A DNA stretch of 64,000 nt from DSSM01 sp964484125 (GTDB taxonomy: Bacteria > Bacteroidota > Ignavibacteria > Tepidaquicellales > Tepidaquicellaceae): contig CAZAEK010000001.1 of NCBI GenBank assembly GCA_964484125.1, forward strand, positions 172,310-236,309, in the 5' to 3' direction. Below are positions 9,701 through 18,541 of this stretch, piece after piece. The position numbers and the translations under genes are program-made. The notes beneath the pieces were generated by a model. The model made no database searches. It saw only the letters and a program-made list of their open reading frames with translations, and was not told the DNA's origin. The first letter of the stretch is position 1, and every line of letters begins with the position of its first letter.

Positions 9701-11029
9701 TTCCTTTGCTGACTCTTCAATAAAAGAACCTGTTCCTGCCGAGCATGCTTCATTCATTGCATAATCACTTGCAACTCCATTAGTAAGAAATGTGTATTTT
9801 GCATCCTGTCCGCCGATTTCGAAAATTGTATCCACGTCCTTGTCGAAAAATGCAGCAGCAACAGCGTGGGCAATTATCTCATTTACAATTCCCTTTGTCA
9901 GTGAATATAATGCTGCTATTTGTCTCCCCGAACCAGTTGTTCCAAGTCCGATTATCTTTACAGGAACAGTTAATTTCTCCTTAATTGATTTATAACATTC
10001 TATTGTCGCATTAATCGGATTACCATTTGTTCTAAGATATTCTGAAGCAATTATCGAACAATCACTGACTTTAATAATAACTGCCTTAGTTGTTGTAGAA
10101 CCTACATCAAGTCCAATAATACATTCATCTCCGGGATTCACAAAACCTTTTTTAGACTCACTGAATTTTACCAAACCTTCTGCCTCTGAAAGTGGTTTCA
10201 GAAAATTAAATACCGTAGAATTTTTTACTATTACGTTCTCCCCGGAATATGAACTACCGGTATTAAAAGCATAAATTGCAGCGCCAATTGCTTCAAGATA
10301 TTCCGAATTTTCTGTAACTGTAACATTTTTGTATCTTTGTCTTATAAAACTTATTACATTGTAATTCTGCGATACACCACCTGTTACTAAAAGTCTTTCA
10401 CATTTTGTTTTTGAAATTAATTCAATTGCTTTATCTGCAATCATATTTGCAAGACCAGATACAACGTTTTCCTTTTTTATACCTTTATTAAGTGCATGAG
10501 TACAATCACTTTTACAAAATACACTGCATCTCCCTGATACAAGATACGGTTCAGATTTCTCAGATATTTTAACTGCTTCATCAACCTGAATATTCATCCT
10601 GCTGATTTGCTGCAAGAAGAACTCGCCGGTTCCAGAGGCACATTTATTACCCGCAAAAGTGTCCTGAATATGGCCATTTTCATCAAGTGTATATACTATG
10701 AAATTTTCTCCTCCTAATGAAGCTATTGTATCATATTTCCCGTCATATCCTAAATATTTTATTGCATATTCAATTGCCTCAGCTTCAGAAATTGAAGAAA
10801 CAGATAATAAGTTTTTAAATTTTCTTCCTGTTACAGCCAGATAAATATTATTATCTTTCAGATTCCTGAAGAAATTATCAAGCATTTCTCTCGGATTACC
10901 GTTGTGAACATAAGTTTCTTTTGATATAATTTCAATTTCATTATTATCTTTTTTTAATAATTTTACTGCTCTTATAGTAGAGGCGCCAATGCAAATTCCT
11001 AAGGCAATATTTTTAATATTTTCTTTCAT
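6731..11029 (-). CDS. Giant acyl-CoA dehydratase activase / 2-hydroxyglutaryl-CoA dehydratase-related fusion
   Basis: A protein of about 1432 residues combining two BcrAD/BadF/BadG-type ASKHA ATPase domains with dehydratase-component-like domains. The first ASKHA half has NKCASGTGEFF and the Cys-rich GRCSVFCKSDCTHAL; the second begins GLDVGSTTTKAVII and has NEACSAGTGSFIEES. A Cys cluster near 595-630 (CSGGKEKCDRKC), a DUF2229-like region (about 660-880) and a C-terminal HgdB-like region with CGPDSF, CKECLPF and YGPCRQGQ follow. In the family the ATPase injects an electron through a [4Fe-4S] cluster into a 2-hydroxyacyl-CoA dehydratase or benzoyl-CoA reductase; giant fusions of this type are widespread but their substrate is unknown. 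I chose ATG 11029 over the TTG one codon upstream. Its start overlaps the hpnE stop by 17 bases. Confidence 0.85.
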   Translation of the reverse strand: MKENIKNIALGICIGASTIRAVKLLKKDNNEIEIISKETYVHNGNPREMLDNFFRNLKDNNIYLAVTGRKFKNLLSVSSISEAEAIEYAIKYLGYDGKYDTIASLGGENFIVYTLDENGHIQDTFAGNKCASGTGEFFLQQISRMNIQVDEAVKISEKSEPYLVSGRCSVFCKSDCTHALNKGIKKENVVSGLANMIADKAIELISKTKCERLLVTGGVSQNYNVISFIRQRYKNVTVTENSEYLEAIGAAIYAFNTGSSYSGENVIVKNSTVFNFLKPLSEAEGLVKFSESKKGFVNPGDECIIGLDVGSTTTKAVIIKVSDCSIIASEYLRTNGNPINATIECYKSIKEKLTVPVKIIGLGTTGSGRQIAALYSLTKGIVNEIIAHAVAAAFFDKDVDTIFEIGGQDAKYTFLTNGVASDYAMNEACSAGTGSFIEESAKESLDIGYKEIADIAFKSARPINFNDQCAAFISSDIKTASQEGLPKEDIVAGLVYSICLNYVNRVKGNRQVGKKILMQGGVCYNKAIPYAMANLIGKEIIIPPEPGLMGAYGVALEIKNRIELGLLEKQEFSLDKLINREFIYSSEFICSGGKEKCDRKCSIALIEIEGKKYPFGGACNKYYNQRLNIITNPAENDFVKIRRDLIFYSSDSKNIESTKKTIGINKSFLTNSIYPLFFNYFNKLGYEVVLSDNVDSRGTDKMRTSYCYPAEISHGLFYNLLTKKPDYIFLPHITQMHSKNGSQYNRLCVFVQGEQYFLKSAFSDEKLPELLSPVIDFSKSEKEIKKAFYSVARKLGKSRQESDIAYDFASNEMRLIYERLYEHGKKFLKEIEDDSVEFGIVLFGRAYNSFAKEANLNIPHKFASKNIKIIPHDMLPVDGFEAYENMYWYTGNQILPAARFVEKHPKLFGVFITNYSCGPDSFIIPYFRSIMGNKPSLTLELDSHSADVGIDTRIDAAIDIIRNYIEINKYRDGKKLKEKNKLLEVKYNDSQITVIDADNVSHNITSRNIEILIPSMGRFSTSAFAATFRHFGMNAYPMPVPSFNTLQHGRGQTTCKECLPFILTTGSLIEHLKNKKNKDLITLFFMPHGYGPCRQGQYHIMLKDIISEMNIDNVGVLTMNDENAFSDFGDDLFMLAWLAMMIADVIHDIESVILALAKDKETGLEIIEAEWDKIIKSIETGNTKNIYLQLEKSANVFSGIELTTPIEEAKVISLIGEIYVRREEFSRGDLIKTLHSKGFVVKTAPITEYVYYSNYLLRKGIVKEGDEENPLKLKYVIKEKYQKAIEKKVKNILSKSGMVLPHLIDVDKTINYAKELISEELLGETILTTGLALREILDESCGVISIGPFNCVPSRLSEAILNREMTLEGKYKFGKIHRNGYPESLKSLPFLYVESDGNPFPQITQSRIEIFLMQAEKLHQLIIQKKRAKSSH

Positions 11030-12359
11030 CAATTAATTTTGAACAGATTCTGCCGCTTCTTACAGCGCTTTCAATTGTTGAAGGAAATCCAGTATCAGTC
11101 CAATCTCCTGCAAAATATAAGTTATCAAATTTTGATTTATTTCCGGGACGTAATTTATCTGAGCTGGTATCGGCAATAAATGTTGCTCTTTTCTCTTTTA
11201 TTATTTTATAGTTTTCTATTAACGGGAATGAAAATTCTTTCAATGTTTTTATTAAGTCAGAGATACAAATTCCGAATATTTCTTCTTTTGTGCATTCGGC
11301 TAATATTTTACCGCTAATGGGACTTTTTATATTATCTGTACCGCTAATTACAACTGAAAAATGATTATCGGATTCCCTGAAAGCCCAGTCAATTGTTGTA
11401 TCAAGAAATCCTACCATAGGTTGTTCGTCTTTAAATATTTCTCTTATAATCTCATCACCGGAGGTAAAAATATGTATTGTAATAATTGATGATGGTTTTA
11501 AATATTTTCCGTTAAATCCGAAAACATTTGTGAATTCATTTGCTTTCCAGAAAGGTACTGCAAGAATATAAGCATCACCTTCGATTTTATTACCATTGAT
11601 ATCCTGCAAATAACTGACTTTGTTTCCTGAGGTCTGGACTGAAACAATTCGGTCAGAAAGGTGTAACTTAACACTTTTTTCACGGAAATATTTCTGTGCA
11701 GATTCAATGAAAATATTATGCAGAGAATCCATTGGAATAATCAGATTAAGATTTCCTTTATCATTAAATGCCTCTTCAATAACTTTTGAAAATATTTTTG
11801 TATTTATATTTTCTGTCGTTGTATTAAATATCGAAACTGAAAGTGGCTTCCAGAAATATTCAATTGCATTATTCGTCTGATTTGTATTTTCAAGGAGTTC
11901 TTTCAGATTATCTGATTCTAAAAATTTATTCGTTCTGTACCGGCATGCATAAATTACCTTTAAAATAGAAAATATATCATTAATGTCAAGTTTCTTATAT
12001 TTAAAAAATGCTTTTATTAGTCCCGCCGAACCGGGGATTCCCCTGCAATCGAGTTCATAATTTTCTTTATTCTCATCGTAAAATTTTACATAAAGATTGT
12101 CATTCATAAATATTTTATCTTTTGTTCCGAGTAATTCAAGTAATTTCAGTGTCTCTTTATACCAACCTGCAAATATATGTTTACCGTTATCATAAACTCT
12201 GTTTGTAATTTTATCGAAATAGCTGAAAGTCCTTCCACCTAATTTTGGAGTAGATTCGTACAACTCAACTTCATAACCCATTTCATTTAAAAATACGGAA
12301 GCCGATATCCCAGCAAGACCACCTCCGGCAATTATTACCTTTCCGTTTTTTTTAATCAT
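11013..12359 (-). CDS. hpnE: Hydroxysqualene dehydroxylase HpnE
   Basis: FAD-dependent amine-oxidase-fold enzyme, last step of the bacterial hydroxysqualene route to squalene. The 448 residues open with the dinucleotide-binding motif IAGGGLAGISA and glutamate end (ELYE), and close with the FAD-binding YFAGDWTDTGFPSTIESAVRSG motif typical of phytoene-desaturase-like oxidoreductases. The ATG overlaps the hpnD stop by four bases (ATGA), confirming the operon hpnC-hpnD-hpnE. Carotenoid desaturase is the alternative family reading, but the hpnCD context decides for HpnE. Confidence 0.88.
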   Translation of the reverse strand: MIKKNGKVIIAGGGLAGISASVFLNEMGYEVELYESTPKLGGRTFSYFDKITNRVYDNGKHIFAGWYKETLKLLELLGTKDKIFMNDNLYVKFYDENKENYELDCRGIPGSAGLIKAFFKYKKLDINDIFSILKVIYACRYRTNKFLESDNLKELLENTNQTNNAIEYFWKPLSVSIFNTTTENINTKIFSKVIEEAFNDKGNLNLIIPMDSLHNIFIESAQKYFREKSVKLHLSDRIVSVQTSGNKVSYLQDINGNKIEGDAYILAVPFWKANEFTNVFGFNGKYLKPSSIITIHIFTSGDEIIREIFKDEQPMVGFLDTTIDWAFRESDNHFSVVISGTDNIKSPISGKILAECTKEEIFGICISDLIKTLKEFSFPLIENYKIIKEKRATFIADTSSDKLRPGNKSKFDNLYFAGDWTDTGFPSTIESAVRSGRICSKLIDERKY

Positions 12360-13255
12360 CAGATTGATTCAGTAGTTGGTATTATCCTGTTATCTTTTAA
12401 ATTATACAATAATTTATATTTGAAAAAGACTCCGTATGCTATTAAAAATTTCCTGAACTTTGATATCCGTGCAGTATATTGGAAAACATTAAAATTAATT
12501 CTTTCAATTTTTAGTAATATTGAATAATAAATATGCTGCATAATTCTCGCTGCGAAAAGCATGCCTTTATCCTCTTTTTCAAGATAATTATTTGCAGTCT
12601 CATAAAAACCTTTAGCAACCGATGTTTCGTATTTCATTAACTCAATAAATGAGTTATTAAATTGATTCTCAAGCAATTGTTGCTCTGAATAATTGAATCT
12701 TCTCATATCTTCAGCAGGTAGATAAATCCTACCAAGAGCCAGATCTTTTCTCACATCCCGAAGAATATTGGTTAACTGAAGTGCTATTCCTAAGTTTTCT
12801 GCAAATAGTTTTGTCTTTTCATTATTATAACCAAATACTTCAATACTCATTAATCCGACTGAAGATGCCGCTTTGTAACAGTAGTCAATAAGTTCATCTT
12901 TTGTCTCATATCGCGGTTTTTCCAGATCCATTTGCATCCCGTCAAGTAAATCATAAAACGGTTTATGGGGAATATTAAACCTTTTTATAATTTTATAAAG
13001 ATTATTAAGTATATCTGGTCCGGGTTTTCCTTCAAGTGTTTGCGATAAACTTTCCCTCCATCTTTTAATGCAACTCAGTCTGTCTTCTAAAGGGACAGAG
13101 ATGTCATCTACAATATCATCAGATTTCCTGCAAAAAGAATAAATAATTTTCATTGCTTCTATTTTCTCCTTAGGGAGAAAATAATTTGAATAGGAAAAAT
13201 TACTTTTCTTTGTAAGTTTGTTTATATCTTCGATATTTATCTTTTCACTTTGCAC
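12359..13255 (-). CDS. hpnD: Presqualene diphosphate synthase HpnD
   Basis: Trans-isoprenyl diphosphate synthase-fold enzyme condensing two farnesyl diphosphates to presqualene diphosphate. It is 298 residues, with the first aspartate-rich motif RKSDDIVDD (about residues 43-51) and the second in LTNILRDVRKDLALGRIYLP. The start is GTG at 13255, overlapping the end of hpnC by 19 bases. The order C-D-E and the sequence style YSFCRKSDDIVDD favour HpnD over a phytoene synthase. Confidence 0.88.
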   Translation of the reverse strand: MQSEKINIEDINKLTKKSNFSYSNYFLPKEKIEAMKIIYSFCRKSDDIVDDISVPLEDRLSCIKRWRESLSQTLEGKPGPDILNNLYKIIKRFNIPHKPFYDLLDGMQMDLEKPRYETKDELIDYCYKAASSVGLMSIEVFGYNNEKTKLFAENLGIALQLTNILRDVRKDLALGRIYLPAEDMRRFNYSEQQLLENQFNNSFIELMKYETSVAKGFYETANNYLEKEDKGMLFAARIMQHIYYSILLKIERINFNVFQYTARISKFRKFLIAYGVFFKYKLLYNLKDNRIIPTTESI

Positions 13256-14109
13256 AGGAAAGATTTTATGAATAGAAAAATTTTTTCTAAATTTGTAAAT
13301 TTAACCCTGTAATTTAAAACATCAAAGTCAATTTCTTCTATCTTTTTTAAAACTCCTGTTCCCCCAAAGTATATTGCTTTTAATTCAAATTTCAAACGTC
13401 CTTCAAGCATATTTACCAGTTCTTTCCCTTCTTTATACAATTGCATTGTTCTTTTACATAATTCTTCAATCATTTTCCTGAAGTTTTCATTGTATAACCG
13501 AATTTTTAAATCTTCGTAAGTATAGTTAAATTCTTTCATAAATTGCCTTGGTATATATATTCTGCCGGTTTTAAGATCCTGTGATATATCCTGCCAGAAA
13601 TTAGTCAATTGTAATGCGGTGCATATTTTGTCAGATAGTTCAAAATGTTTTTTATTTAATTCAGGATTAAAACCGTTAACATACAACATCAGATGTCCGA
13701 TAGGATTTGCTGAATTCTCTGAATAATCAAGCAAGCTCTTGAAATCCTCATGAATTTCATTTCTTACATCAAACTTAAATGCTTTAAGGAGATTTGTTAA
13801 CTCATTAACAGGTATTTTTAATTCTATAAGAGTATCTTTGATTGCTGTAAATATTGCATCGTATTTAATACTTTCATATTCAGTAATATCATTTTTAAGT
13901 ATATTTTCATATTCGTCCAGTAAATTTAATTTCTCCCTTTGAGTCATTGAATTCGAATCGGCAATATCATCAGCTTCCCTTGCAAAAGAATAAATGGCAT
14001 AAATATATTTTCTCTTTGCCTTCGGTACAAGAAACGATGCTACAGGAAAATTTTCATAGTGATTTTTTGCTATTCTTTCGCAATATTTATATGCAGTTAC
14101 AGTTTCCAT
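13237..14109 (-). CDS. hpnC: Hydroxysqualene synthase HpnC
   Basis: Squalene/phytoene synthase-fold enzyme converting presqualene diphosphate to hydroxysqualene. The HpnC-typical N-terminus AKNHYENFPVASFLVPK is clear, with aspartate motifs AREADDIADS and LTNFWQDISQDLKTGRIYIP. I use the ATG at 14109 (290 residues) rather than the TTG at 14127, because conservation begins just after the ATG. It is first in the hpnCDE operon. No squalene-hopene cyclase lies in this window, so the fate of squalene is open. Confidence 0.88.
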   Translation of the reverse strand: METVTAYKYCERIAKNHYENFPVASFLVPKAKRKYIYAIYSFAREADDIADSNSMTQREKLNLLDEYENILKNDITEYESIKYDAIFTAIKDTLIELKIPVNELTNLLKAFKFDVRNEIHEDFKSLLDYSENSANPIGHLMLYVNGFNPELNKKHFELSDKICTALQLTNFWQDISQDLKTGRIYIPRQFMKEFNYTYEDLKIRLYNENFRKMIEELCKRTMQLYKEGKELVNMLEGRLKFELKAIYFGGTGVLKKIEEIDFDVLNYRVKFTNLEKIFLFIKSFLCKVKR

Positions 14110-14187
14110 AGTACGTAAAGATAACAATACAAAAGTAAATTAAAAACTCTTTATGTAATTTATTCCGCATTAAATTATTATTATATT

Positions 14188-15120
14188 ATGTTTATGAAAA
14201 AACAAATTGCGATAAACGGCGGAACTGGTATGCTCGGCAGAAGAATTACCGACGCACTGGTCTTAAATGGATTTGATGTTTTATTATTTTCCCGCAACCC
14301 TTTAAAATATAAAGATACAATTGATAATAATGTATCCTTTCTTAAATTTGATACTTCCACTACCACTGATGAACTTTCAGAAGTGATAAATAAATGTTAT
14401 GGAGTAATAAATCTCGCAGGTGCTTCCATAGCAGGAAAGAGGTGGAGCAGTGAATATAAAAAGGAACTTTATGACAGCAGGATTTTCCCCACTAAAAAAA
14501 TTGCTGAAGCAATTACAAACTCAGAGCACAAACCTGAATTTTTTATCAATGCATCCGCAACAGGTATTTATGGTAACAGAGGAGACGAGATTCTAACTGA
14601 AGAATCATCTTTAGGTAATGACTTTTTGGCAAATCTTTGCAAAGACTGGGAATCCGAAGCAATGAAAGCCAGAAATCACACAAGGACAATTACAATCAGA
14701 ATTGGAGTTGTGCTCGACAAAAAAGGCGGGGCTCTCGAGAAATTGATTTTACCTTTCAGGTTTTTTGCAGGCGGACCACTCGGAAACGGCAAACAATATC
14801 TTCCATGGATACATATTGAGGATTTAGTTCAGTCATTTTTATTCGTTATAAATAATCAGAATTTATCCGGTCCCGTTATTTCATCAACTCCTGAACCTTC
14901 ACGAAATTCAGAATTTGCTAAAGCAATCGGAAAAATTTTATCTCGTCCTTCATTTCTTCCGGCTCCTGCATTTGGGTTGAAATTTATCCTTGGCGAATTT
15001 GCTGAATTTCTTCTCTCAAGCCAGAGAACTAAACCTCAGAAATTAATGGAATCAGGTTTTCAATTCAAATATCCTGATGCTTATTCTGCCTTAAATTCAT
15101 TACTCAATGCTGATAAGTAA
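14188..15120 (+). CDS. TIGR01777-family NAD(P)-dependent epimerase
   Basis: Extended SDR of 310 residues in the YfcH/TIGR01777 family, whose biochemical role is poorly defined. The Rossmann motif GGTGMLGRR is at the N-terminus, the active-site region reads ASATGIYGNRGDEILTEESS, and the C-terminal family domain (DUF1731-like) ends the protein (RPSFLPAPAFGLKFILGEFAE through GFQFKYP). The ATG at 14188 is followed by another in-frame ATG two codons on. It is divergent from hpnC and overlaps the next gene by 14 bases. Confidence 0.88.
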   Translation: MFMKKQIAINGGTGMLGRRITDALVLNGFDVLLFSRNPLKYKDTIDNNVSFLKFDTSTTTDELSEVINKCYGVINLAGASIAGKRWSSEYKKELYDSRIFPTKKIAEAITNSEHKPEFFINASATGIYGNRGDEILTEESSLGNDFLANLCKDWESEAMKARNHTRTITIRIGVVLDKKGGALEKLILPFRFFAGGPLGNGKQYLPWIHIEDLVQSFLFVINNQNLSGPVISSTPEPSRNSEFAKAIGKILSRPSFLPAPAFGLKFILGEFAEFLLSSQRTKPQKLMESGFQFKYPDAYSALNSLLNADK

Positions 15121-16093
15121 TAAGTTAAGAAGTTTTATTTCCGGATATACTAAATGCAATGATTTTGAATATAAACCATTAAAAAAAGGATTTTCTGAAA
15201 GAAATATTTACCGTATTTATTCTGGTAATTACACTTTTATTGCTGTTGAATCTGATAACATTCCTGAAAATATTGCTTTTATAGAATTTACTAAATCTTT
15301 CCAAAAAATAAATCTTAGGGTACCTGATATACTTGTCGTTTCGGAAGATATTTCAATGTACATTACTACCGACCTCGGAGAAAAGACTTTATATGATTTT
15401 ATCAACGAAAATATAAATAACCGCAGTTTATTATTAAATTATTATAAAAAATCCATAAATGATTTATTTCTTTTTCAGACTTCAGGGAATAAAGTTATTG
15501 ATTACAAATTCTGCTATCAGACAGATTCATTCAATTACGAACAGATATTAAATGATGAGAATAAATTCGTCAGTTATTACGCTCAGTATCTTCCGGAATA
15601 CAACTCTGTTTTTTTTCAAAATACTTTTAATATATTAAACGAACGTTTAACCTCTGTTGATTCAGAATATTTTTTATACAGGGATTTCCAACCTCGAAAC
15701 ATTATAATTAATAATGATGAACTTTATTATATAGACTACCAATCAGGGAGAAAAGGACCTTTGCAATACGATCTCGCTTCTTTCTTATATTCCGGGAGTA
15801 TAAATCTGACAACTGATGAAAGAAAGATTTTAATTGATAATTATCTCAACATCCTCCAGAGTGAAGGTATATTTGCAAATAATTTTATGGAAAAATTTAA
15901 TTACTTTGTTTTAATAAGATTATTACAAATGATAGGAAGTTATGCCTACCATATTACGGAAAAAAAATCAGAAATTTCATATTTCGAAAATAAAATCAGG
16001 AAAGTAATAAAACATCTCAGGGAAATATATTACTCAATAAATGAAAAAGAAATCAGGGATATGATTGATAAGATAATTTTTATTCATATCTGA
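15107..16093 (+). CDS. Aminoglycoside phosphotransferase-fold small-molecule kinase
   Basis: A 328-residue APH/choline-kinase-fold protein. The catalytic loop LYRDFQPRNI (Brenner-type, His replaced by Tyr) and the metal-binding IDYQSGRKGPLQYDLASFLYS are clear. This resembles the AmgK-type N-acetylmuramate/N-acetylglucosamine kinases of peptidoglycan recycling, but the expected nucleotidyltransferase partner (MurU) is not adjacent, so the substrate is unknown. It is coupled by overlap to the upstream epimerase and overlaps the convergent permease by 14 bases. Confidence 0.75.
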   Translation: MLISNKLRSFISGYTKCNDFEYKPLKKGFSERNIYRIYSGNYTFIAVESDNIPENIAFIEFTKSFQKINLRVPDILVVSEDISMYITTDLGEKTLYDFINENINNRSLLLNYYKKSINDLFLFQTSGNKVIDYKFCYQTDSFNYEQILNDENKFVSYYAQYLPEYNSVFFQNTFNILNERLTSVDSEYFLYRDFQPRNIIINNDELYYIDYQSGRKGPLQYDLASFLYSGSINLTTDERKILIDNYLNILQSEGIFANNFMEKFNYFVLIRLLQMIGSYAYHITEKKSEISYFENKIRKVIKHLREIYYSINEKEIRDMIDKIIFIHI

Positions 16094-17306
16094 GCGCATC
16101 AATCGGATTCAGTTTTGCAGCTTTATATGCCGGATAAACACCGAATATAATTCCAACTAATGAACATATTACAAGACCTATAATAACCCAATCAACAGGT
16201 ATTACTACTGCCGCTTTTAAATAAATTCCAAGCAGATTTCCTGATAACACTCCGAGTATTATTCCGATTATGCCTCCGACCTGTGAAAGAATTACAGCTT
16301 CTACTAAAAACTGAGTTAAAATATTTGAACTTCTTGCGCCTATTGCTTTTCTGATACCAATTTCTTTCGTTCTTTCAGTTACAGATACTAACATTATATT
16401 CATAATACCAATACCTGCAGCGAGAAGAGCAATAAAAGAGATGAAACCGGCTCCATATTTAAAATACTGTGTAAAACTGTTTACAGAAGAAATCAAAGAC
16501 TCATTTGAATAAATCTCAAAATTGTTCTCTTCACCCGGTCTTACTCCCCTTATTACTCTTAAAGCACTAGTAACATTTTCTACTGTTTCAATATATTTAT
16601 CTTTACTTACTGCCTGAACAGAAATATTCAGTGATTCATTTCTTCCATATATCTCAAGCATTTTAGTAATCGGAACAACTGCAATATTATCCATACTTTG
16701 TCCGAAGCTTTCACCTTTTGGTTCAAGAATACCAATTACAATAAAATCTCTGTTATCAAGAAGGATTTTTTTTCCAATAGGATCCTGTCTTGGGAAAAGT
16801 TTTTCTACAACTTCTATACCTATAACACAAACATCAGATGAAGACTGTACTTCCTTTTCGCTGAAAAATCTACCTTCTTTTATGTAGTAATCATTTGTAA
16901 ATGTCCAGTCAGGCGTCGTTCCGCAAATTCCCATATTCGGATTTGTAGCAAATTGTCCATGTTTAAATACTTTTGCGGATTTCCAGTATTCTAAAGCCAT
17001 AAATTTGTAAGTTGTAGCTTTTTCCATCAGCTTTAATCCCTGTTCGTATGTTATATCAGGCCTGTTCCTGTATTTCGCACTCATTGGACCTCCAAAATTT
17101 ACAGCCGGGAATTTCTGAATCTGAAAAGTATTACTGCCGAGCTGACTAAGTCCGCTTTCAATTCCGGATTGGAGGGCACTCAGCGCAGTCATTATTGCTA
17201 TAATTGAAAATACTCCAATCACAATACCTGAGAGTGTAAGTATTGCTCTCAGTTTGTTTGTTTTTAGTGTATTAAACGATAGTTTTATTATTTCAATTAA
17301 AAGCAT
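16080..17306 (-). CDS. MacB-type ABC transporter permease (second copy)
   Basis: A 408-residue membrane protein with the MacB/FtsX architecture: an N-terminal membrane helix (about 17-39, AILTLSGIVIGVFSIIAIMT), a large periplasmic MacB_PCD domain, and three C-terminal helices with the RTKEIGIRKAIGAR coupling motif before helix 2. It is the distal gene of the export operon; its ATG overlaps the stop of the paralogous permease by one base (TAATG). Two permeases suggest a heterodimeric transporter with the shared ATPase. Confidence 0.92.
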   Translation of the reverse strand: MLLIEIIKLSFNTLKTNKLRAILTLSGIVIGVFSIIAIMTALSALQSGIESGLSQLGSNTFQIQKFPAVNFGGPMSAKYRNRPDITYEQGLKLMEKATTYKFMALEYWKSAKVFKHGQFATNPNMGICGTTPDWTFTNDYYIKEGRFFSEKEVQSSSDVCVIGIEVVEKLFPRQDPIGKKILLDNRDFIVIGILEPKGESFGQSMDNIAVVPITKMLEIYGRNESLNISVQAVSKDKYIETVENVTSALRVIRGVRPGEENNFEIYSNESLISSVNSFTQYFKYGAGFISFIALLAAGIGIMNIMLVSVTERTKEIGIRKAIGARSSNILTQFLVEAVILSQVGGIIGIILGVLSGNLLGIYLKAAVVIPVDWVIIGLVICSLVGIIFGVYPAYKAAKLNPIDALRYE

Positions 17307-18532
17307 TATTCATATCTTAAAGATTCTACAGGGTCCATTTTTGATGCATTATAAGCCGGGAAAAAACCGGATAAAACTCCAAATAGCAAAGAAATAAACA
17401 ATCCGAGAATAACAACCCATAAAGGCATTGAAGTGGGTAATATATAAGCGTTAATAATCAAACTCAAAGGAAAGGAAATCATCAACCCTATTAATCCTCC
17501 TATAAGACAAATAGTAGCGGACTCAATTAAAAACTGCATCAATATTGTATTTCGCCTTGCACCAATGGCTTTTCGTATTCCTATTTCCTTTGTTCTTTCC
17601 TTAACCGAAACAAACATTATATTTGTAATCCCAACTGACCCGACTACCAAAGAAAGAGACGTAATTATCAATCCGATTATTTTAATTAAAGAAGTAAGTT
17701 GTTCATAGGTCTGCCTGAAAGCTTCCTGCTGATTTATTCCGAAATCGTCTTTAACGCCAGGTTGTAACTTCCTTGCTTTGCGCATTATAGACCTGACTTC
17801 TTCTTTTGTCTCGTCTATATTATTCAAATCCTTCGCCTTGACATTAATCGAAATACTTCTTCTTGTACCAAATAATTTTACAAATCTTTCAGAAGGAATT
17901 AATACACGGTTATCGAGACTGAACAATCCGAGAAGACTTCCCTGCTTTTCTACAACACCAATTACTTTAAATGAGTAAGTTCCGATTTTTATAGATTTTC
18001 CAATAGGATTTGCATTTGGGAATAATGCATTTCTCACATCTACTCCGATACAGGCAACAGGATATCCGGCGTCTGATTCTTTTTGTGTAAAAAATCTGCC
18101 ATCTTCCATATTGATACCGAAGGTTTCCTGATAATCATTTGTAGTTCCTAAAGTGAAAACATTTTGAAGGGAATATTCGCCATATTGAATTGTTTTTAAA
18201 CTGCCGACTGTTGGACACATTGAAGCTACAGTTGTCGCATTTCGCTTTACAAAATCATAATGGTACATCGTAATATCACGACGGTTTCTGTACAGTTCAA
18301 AATCTTCCCTTCCAAACCATTCAAACTTCTGAATATACAATACATCAGCTCCGACTGCCGCAATGCTTTTCTCAAAAGCATTATTAATGCCCTCTATTGC
18401 CGTTTGCATTAGTGTTACAGCCGCTATACCAATTACAATTCCAAGCGTAGCAAGTATTGAGCGCATTTTATTAGCCGTGATAGCATTTAACGATATTATA
18501 AAGTTTTCTCTTGTCTCTAATAAAAAATTCAT
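17306..18532 (-). CDS. MacB-type ABC transporter permease (first copy)
   Basis: A 408-residue paralogue of the neighbouring permease with the same plan: N-terminal helix (about 21-43), periplasmic core and three C-terminal helices, again with KERTKEIGIRKAIGAR. Probably pairs with the next gene in one mechanotransmission-type exporter that works with the periplasmic adaptor and outer-membrane channel encoded upstream. Substrate (antibiotic, lipopeptide or protein) cannot be read from sequence. Confidence 0.92.
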   Translation of the reverse strand: MNFLLETRENFIISLNAITANKMRSILATLGIVIGIAAVTLMQTAIEGINNAFEKSIAAVGADVLYIQKFEWFGREDFELYRNRRDITMYHYDFVKRNATTVASMCPTVGSLKTIQYGEYSLQNVFTLGTTNDYQETFGINMEDGRFFTQKESDAGYPVACIGVDVRNALFPNANPIGKSIKIGTYSFKVIGVVEKQGSLLGLFSLDNRVLIPSERFVKLFGTRRSISINVKAKDLNNIDETKEEVRSIMRKARKLQPGVKDDFGINQQEAFRQTYEQLTSLIKIIGLIITSLSLVVGSVGITNIMFVSVKERTKEIGIRKAIGARRNTILMQFLIESATICLIGGLIGLMISFPLSLIINAYILPTSMPLWVVILGLFISLLFGVLSGFFPAYNASKMDPVESLRYE

Positions 18533-18541
18533 TCCTGTTCT

